Notes under the pieces: generated by a model
Database searches by the model: none
What the model saw: the letters and a program-made list of their open reading frames with translations, nothing else
What the model was told of the DNA's origin: nothing
In this document: one piece after another, positions 1 through 5,678 of the stretch
Layout of the letters: each line of letters starts with the position of its first letter
Position numbering within the stretch: position 1 is the stretch's first letter
Program-made: the position numbers and the translations under genes
Assembly (NCBI GenBank): GCA_947460065.1
Contig: CANHGF010000186.1
Span: 1-5,678, forward strand
Reading direction: 5' to 3'
DNA length: 5,678 nt
Source: Comamonadaceae bacterium
GTDB taxonomy: Bacteria; Pseudomonadota; Gammaproteobacteria; Burkholderiales; Burkholderiaceae_C

Positions 1-703
1 GCTGGCTGCGCAGGGCGTGCCTGCTACTTTTGTCGGCCACCCACTGGCCAGCATGATCCCGATGGCGCCGGACCAGCAGGCGGCCCGCGCCAGCTTGGGC
101 CTGCCCGAAGGCGGACCGGTGGTGGCCCTGCTGCCTGGCAGTCGGCAGTCCGAGGTCAAGCATCTGGCGGGCCGCTTCTTTCAGGCTGCGCGCCTGCTGC
201 TGCGTGAGCGGCCCGAGCTGCGTTTTGTGGTGCCGGTGTTGCCTGCCTTGCGCCCTGCGGTCGAGCAGGCGGCGCGTGCCGCCGGCTGGAGCGGGCCTGA
301 TGCCCAGGCGCTGCATCTGGTCGACGGCCGCTCGCACCAGGTGCTGGCCGCCTGTGATAGCGCCTTGGTGGCCAGCGGCACCGCGACTCTGGAAGCTGCG
401 CTGTTCAAGCGGCCTATGGTGATTGCCTATCACATGCCCTGGCTGAGCTGGCAGATCATGCGGCGCAAGCAGTTGCAACCCTGGGTGGGTTTGCCCAATA
501 TCTTGTGCCGTGAATTCGTGGTGCCCGAGCTGCTGCAGGAAAGCGCCACTCCCGAGGCCTTGGCCGAGGGCGTGCTGCACTGGCTGAAACACCCGCAAGA
601 GGCGCGGGCCCTGGCGCAGCGTTTTGAGCGCCTGCACCATGATTTGCGCCGCGATACCGCCCGATTGGCTTGTGATGCGATCGAGAAAATCATTGCCGCC
701 TGA
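1..703 (+). CDS. lpxB: Lipid-A-disaccharide synthase LpxB, 3' part (N-terminus outside window)
   Basis: LpxB is a peripheral inner-membrane glycosyltransferase (family GT19). It joins UDP-2,3-diacylglucosamine to lipid X, giving the beta-1,6-linked disaccharide of lipid A and releasing UDP. The frame is open from base 2 and ends with TGA at 701-703, so about 233 C-terminal residues are present of a protein that is usually about 380. The GTG at 17 is internal, because family-like sequence (LAAQG) precedes it. Recognisable landmarks are FVGHPLA near the left edge, the LPGSR motif at 131-145 followed by SEV, the VASGTATLE motif ending at 394 in the nucleotide-sugar-binding C-terminal domain, and VGLPNILC near 485-510, matching the family's SLPNLL region. 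The end resembles the E. coli protein in its [13 protein letters not shown] segment. The stop lies inside the start of rnhB, which suggests co-transcription. No frameshift is seen. Identity is secure, but the N-terminal domain cannot be judged. Confidence 0.96.
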   Translation, partial: LAAQGVPATFVGHPLASMIPMAPDQQAARASLGLPEGGPVVALLPGSRQSEVKHLAGRFFQAARLLLRERPELRFVVPVLPALRPAVEQAARAAGWSGPDAQALHLVDGRSHQVLAACDSALVASGTATLEAALFKRPMVIAYHMPWLSWQIMRRKQLQPWVGLPNILCREFVVPELLQESATPEALAEGVLHWLKHPQEARALAQRFERLHHDLRRDTARLACDAIEKIIAA

Positions 704-1307
704 GCAAGCCGCATTCCGCTGGGACGCGCCGGGCCTACAGGCTGGCGTGGATGAGGCAGGCCGTGGCCCGCTGGCCGGCCCGGTGGTGGCAGCCGCTGTG
801 ATCTTGGATGATCTCCATCCTATCTGCGGTCTGGACGACTCCAAGAAGCTGAGCGCCGTGCGGCGCGAGGTCCTGTATGAGCAGATCATGGCCAAGGCGC
901 TGTGCTGCTCGGTGGGCCGGGCCAGCGTGCAGGAGATCGATACGCTCAACATCCTGCAAGCGACGCTGCTGGCCATGCAGCGCGCGGTGCAGGGACTGCG
1001 CCTGCGCCCGGTGAAGGTGCTGGTCGATGGCAACCGCCTGCCGCGCTTGCCCATGCTGGCTGAGGCCATCGTCGGCGGTGACGCGCTGGTGCCGGCCATC
1101 TCAGCGGCCTCCATCGTGGCCAAGGTCACCCGCGACCGCTGGTGCGAGCAATACCACCAACAGTACCCGCAGTACGGCTTTGCGGCCCACAAAGGCTACG
1201 GCACCGCCGAGCATTTGGCGGCCCTGCAAGCGCATGGTGCCTGCCCCGAGCATAGGCGCTCGTTTTCGCCGGTGGCGCGGGTGATGGTCAATGAGGGGCG
1301 CGGCTGA
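675..1307 (+). CDS. rnhB: Ribonuclease HII RnhB
   Basis: RNase HII cuts RNA in RNA-DNA hybrids and nicks 5' of single ribonucleotides misincorporated into DNA, starting ribonucleotide excision repair in the cytoplasm. From ATG 675 the protein has 210 residues, normal for the family. The N-terminal GVDEAGRG motif supplies Asp26 and Glu27. DGN at 118-120 gives Asp118, and GGD at 134-136 gives Asp136, which completes the four acidic metal-binding residues. DDSKKLS (54-60), EIDTLNIL (87-94), [12 protein letters not shown] and HKGYGT are all typical, and HRRSF stands near the C-terminus. The start is uncertain. ATG 675 overlaps lpxB by 29 nt and lacks a clear Shine-Dalgarno. TTG 693 has GAG a few bases upstream and would remove six residues. 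An ATG at 624 would add 17 residues entirely within lpxB and is unlikely. Translation is probably coupled to lpxB. Confidence 0.96.
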   Translation: MRSRKSLPPEQAAFRWDAPGLQAGVDEAGRGPLAGPVVAAAVILDDLHPICGLDDSKKLSAVRREVLYEQIMAKALCCSVGRASVQEIDTLNILQATLLAMQRAVQGLRLRPVKVLVDGNRLPRLPMLAEAIVGGDALVPAISAASIVAKVTRDRWCEQYHQQYPQYGFAAHKGYGTAEHLAALQAHGACPEHRRSFSPVARVMVNEGRG

Positions 1308-1311
1308 CACC

Positions 1312-2115
1312 ATGGCTCAGATCGATCTCATCAGCTCCCGCGCGAACCCGTGGATCAAGGACCTGCGGCGCTTGGCGCACGATGGCGCGGCCTACCGCAA
1401 GCAGGGCCTGGTTTGGGTGGAGGGCGAGCATTTGCTGGCTGCGGCTCTAGCGGGTGGTCGGCGCCTGCAGACCCTGGTGCTGGCTCAGTCCCAACAGGAC
1501 AGCATGCTGGCACAGTGGCAGCCGCAAGCCGAGCGCACGGTGGTGGTGGCCGACGCACTCTGGCGCGAATTCACCGCCTTGGAGTCCCCCGCGATGATCG
1601 GCGCCCTGCTCAGTTGGGAGCGCTCGAGTGCCTGGCGCCCCGATGTGCCCACCGTGGTGCTCGACCGGCTGCAGGATGCCGGCAATGTGGGTTCCGTTTT
1701 GCGCAGCGCGGCGGCTTTTGGTTTTGTGCAGGTGCTGGCCTTACAGGGCTGCGCTGCTTTGTGGTCGGGCAAGGTGCTGCGCGCCGGCATGGGCGCGCAT
1801 TTCGGCATGCAACTGTTCGAGGGGGTGCAGGCCGAGGAACTCCAGGGCTTGGCGCTGCCGCTTTTGGCCACCAGTTCCCATGGCGGACAGGCGCTGCACG
1901 AGCAGGCACTGCCATGGCCCTGTGCCTGGGTCTTCGGCCATGAAGGGCAGGGGGTGTCGCTGGACCTGCTGGCCCGGGCCACGCAGGCGGTACGCATCAT
2001 CCAGCCGGGCGGCCAGGAGTCGCTCAATGTGGCTGCGGCCGCGGCCATCTGCCTGCATGCCAGTGCGGTATCGTCCGTCCGCCAGAGCGCAGGCACTGAT
2101 GGAGCCGGACTATAA
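1312..2115 (+). CDS. TrmH/SpoU-family RNA 2'-O-ribose methyltransferase
   Basis: The predicted enzyme transfers a methyl group from S-adenosylmethionine to the 2'-hydroxyl of a ribose in rRNA or tRNA. The exact target cannot be read from the sequence. It has 267 residues. The N-terminal part (about 5-100), with KQGLVWVEGEHLL at 30-42, looks like the substrate-binding domain of RlmB/Tsr-type enzymes. The C-terminal part is a SPOUT catalytic domain with all three motifs: motif 1 around DAGNVGSVLRSA (Asn125, Arg131, the same six-residue spacing as the catalytic Asn/Arg pair of TrmH); motif 2 VFGHEGQGVS (207-216); motif 3 QPGGQESLNV (231-240, Asn239). The knotted fold implies a dimer. ATG 1312 is chosen because family members begin close to the SSRANPWIKDLRRL segment. 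It lies 4 nt after the rnhB stop, with GAGGGG 13 nt upstream. ATG 1291 would add seven residues and overlap rnhB. The stop TAA is embedded in the presumed carA -10 box. Confidence 0.92.
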   Translation: MAQIDLISSRANPWIKDLRRLAHDGAAYRKQGLVWVEGEHLLAAALAGGRRLQTLVLAQSQQDSMLAQWQPQAERTVVVADALWREFTALESPAMIGALLSWERSSAWRPDVPTVVLDRLQDAGNVGSVLRSAAAFGFVQVLALQGCAALWSGKVLRAGMGAHFGMQLFEGVQAEELQGLALPLLATSSHGGQALHEQALPWPCAWVFGHEGQGVSLDLLARATQAVRIIQPGGQESLNVAAAAAICLHASAVSSVRQSAGTDGAGL

Positions 2116-2116
2116 T
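2111..2116 (+). promoter_or_regulatory. Putative -10 box of the carAB promoter
   Basis: A perfect sigma-70 type TATAAT sits at the end of the methyltransferase gene and contains its TAA stop (2113-2115). In such GC-rich DNA a perfect -10 hexamer just upstream of an operon with a leader is suggestive. No good -35 hexamer is seen 16-18 bp upstream (the region reads CGCAGG or similar), and there is no extended -10 TG. Transcription would begin near 2121-2124. The alternative is that the hexamer is chance and carAB is read through from the upstream genes. No terminator is visible between them. Confidence 0.55.
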
Positions 2117-2253
2117 CAGAGGCTTTTCAGAATCAGCCTCGCCCGGGCGCAGCAAAAGCCGACTTTTTACACAAGCACCAGCCAGCGCCAGTGGGATGCC
2201 AGTCTCCTCGTGCGCGTGCGACCGGGCGAACCGTCAACCCAACGGAGAACCCA
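2117..2253 (+). promoter_or_regulatory. carA 5' leader with inverted repeats, possible regulatory RNA
   Basis: This is the only real intergenic region. Visible complementarities are GGCTTTT (2121-2127) with AAAAGCC (2154-2160); AAAAG (2154-2158) with CTTTT (2163-2167), which excludes the former; TCGCCCGG (2139-2146) with CCGGGCGA (2222-2229); TCTCC (2203-2207) with GGAGA (2244-2248), the carA Shine-Dalgarno; and CCGT (2231-2234) with ACGG (2242-2245). A run of five T (2164-2168) follows the first stem by three bases. No leader peptide with its own start and ribosome site is convincing. Pyrimidine control of carAB through its 5' region is known in other bacteria, but the mechanism here is inference. 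Confidence 0.4.
2244..2247 (+). promoter_or_regulatory. Ribosome binding site fixing the GTG start of carA
   Basis: GGAG ends 6 nt before GTG 2254, which is good spacing. This decides the start: the frame is open further upstream to GTG 2191, but that codon has no comparable site and its extra 21 residues do not resemble CarA. Confidence 0.8.

Positions 2254-5678
<3,425 letters not shown>

Noticed and set aside
1485..2096. Open frame of 203 codons on the - strand opposite the methyltransferase gene
   Set aside because: It lies entirely within a gene with intact SPOUT motifs. The translation is low-complexity Ser/Ala/Pro/Cys-rich and resembles no family. It is best explained by GC codon bias.
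2090..2140. Rho-independent terminator for the lpxB-rnhB-methyltransferase cluster
   Set aside because: No GC-rich stem followed directly by a T-run is present after the stop. The T-run at 2164 belongs to the possible leader structure and follows only a mixed 7-bp stem with a long loop.
2164..2171. Possible second promoter with -35 TTTACA (2166-2171)
   Set aside because: No AT-rich -10 hexamer occurs 16-18 bp downstream; that region is GTGGGATGCC.
2191..2253. Upstream extension of carA to GTG 2191
   Set aside because: GTG 2254 has GGAG at ideal spacing and yields the usual CarA N-terminus. The 21 extra residues are Arg/Pro-rich and unlike the family.

Overview
The window is ordinary, conserved chromosomal sequence from a GC-rich Gram-negative bacterium. 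It is most likely a betaproteobacterium of the order Burkholderiales, and probably a Comamonadaceae-like lineage. The grounds are a lipid A biosynthesis gene, the order lpxB-rnhB-(SpoU/TrmH methyltransferase gene), strong G/C preference at third codon positions, and a CarA N-terminus (begins VLLSLQG) of the form I recall from Burkholderiales. The taxonomic call rests on remembered family sequences and was not searched.

All genes lie on the + strand in two blocks. Block 1 (1-2115) is a tightly packed cluster: the 3' two thirds of lpxB (lipid A disaccharide synthase), rnhB (ribonuclease HII, overlapping the lpxB end), and a SpoU/TrmH-family 2'-O-ribose methyltransferase gene starting 4 nt after rnhB. 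Block 2 (2254-5678) is carA and the first ~70% of carB, the glutaminase and synthetase subunits of carbamoyl-phosphate synthetase. Their reading frames overlap by 8 nt. CarB runs off the right edge without a stop codon.

The only intergenic stretch of any size is 2116-2253 (138 nt). A perfect TATAAT (2111-2116) overlaps the stop codon of the methyltransferase gene, so the carAB promoter probably sits at the end of the upstream gene and yields a ~130 nt 5' leader. The leader holds several inverted repeats, some mutually exclusive, one of which could mask the carA Shine-Dalgarno sequence. This is the one place where undescribed regulation is plausible.

Functionally, block 1 combines outer-membrane lipid A synthesis with RNA/DNA maintenance and RNA modification genes that travel together in many proteobacteria. 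Block 2 makes carbamoyl phosphate for pyrimidine and arginine synthesis. All catalytic residues I could place are intact. I saw no frameshift, mobile element, CRISPR array, tRNA or rRNA gene, and no evidence of a novel multi-gene system.
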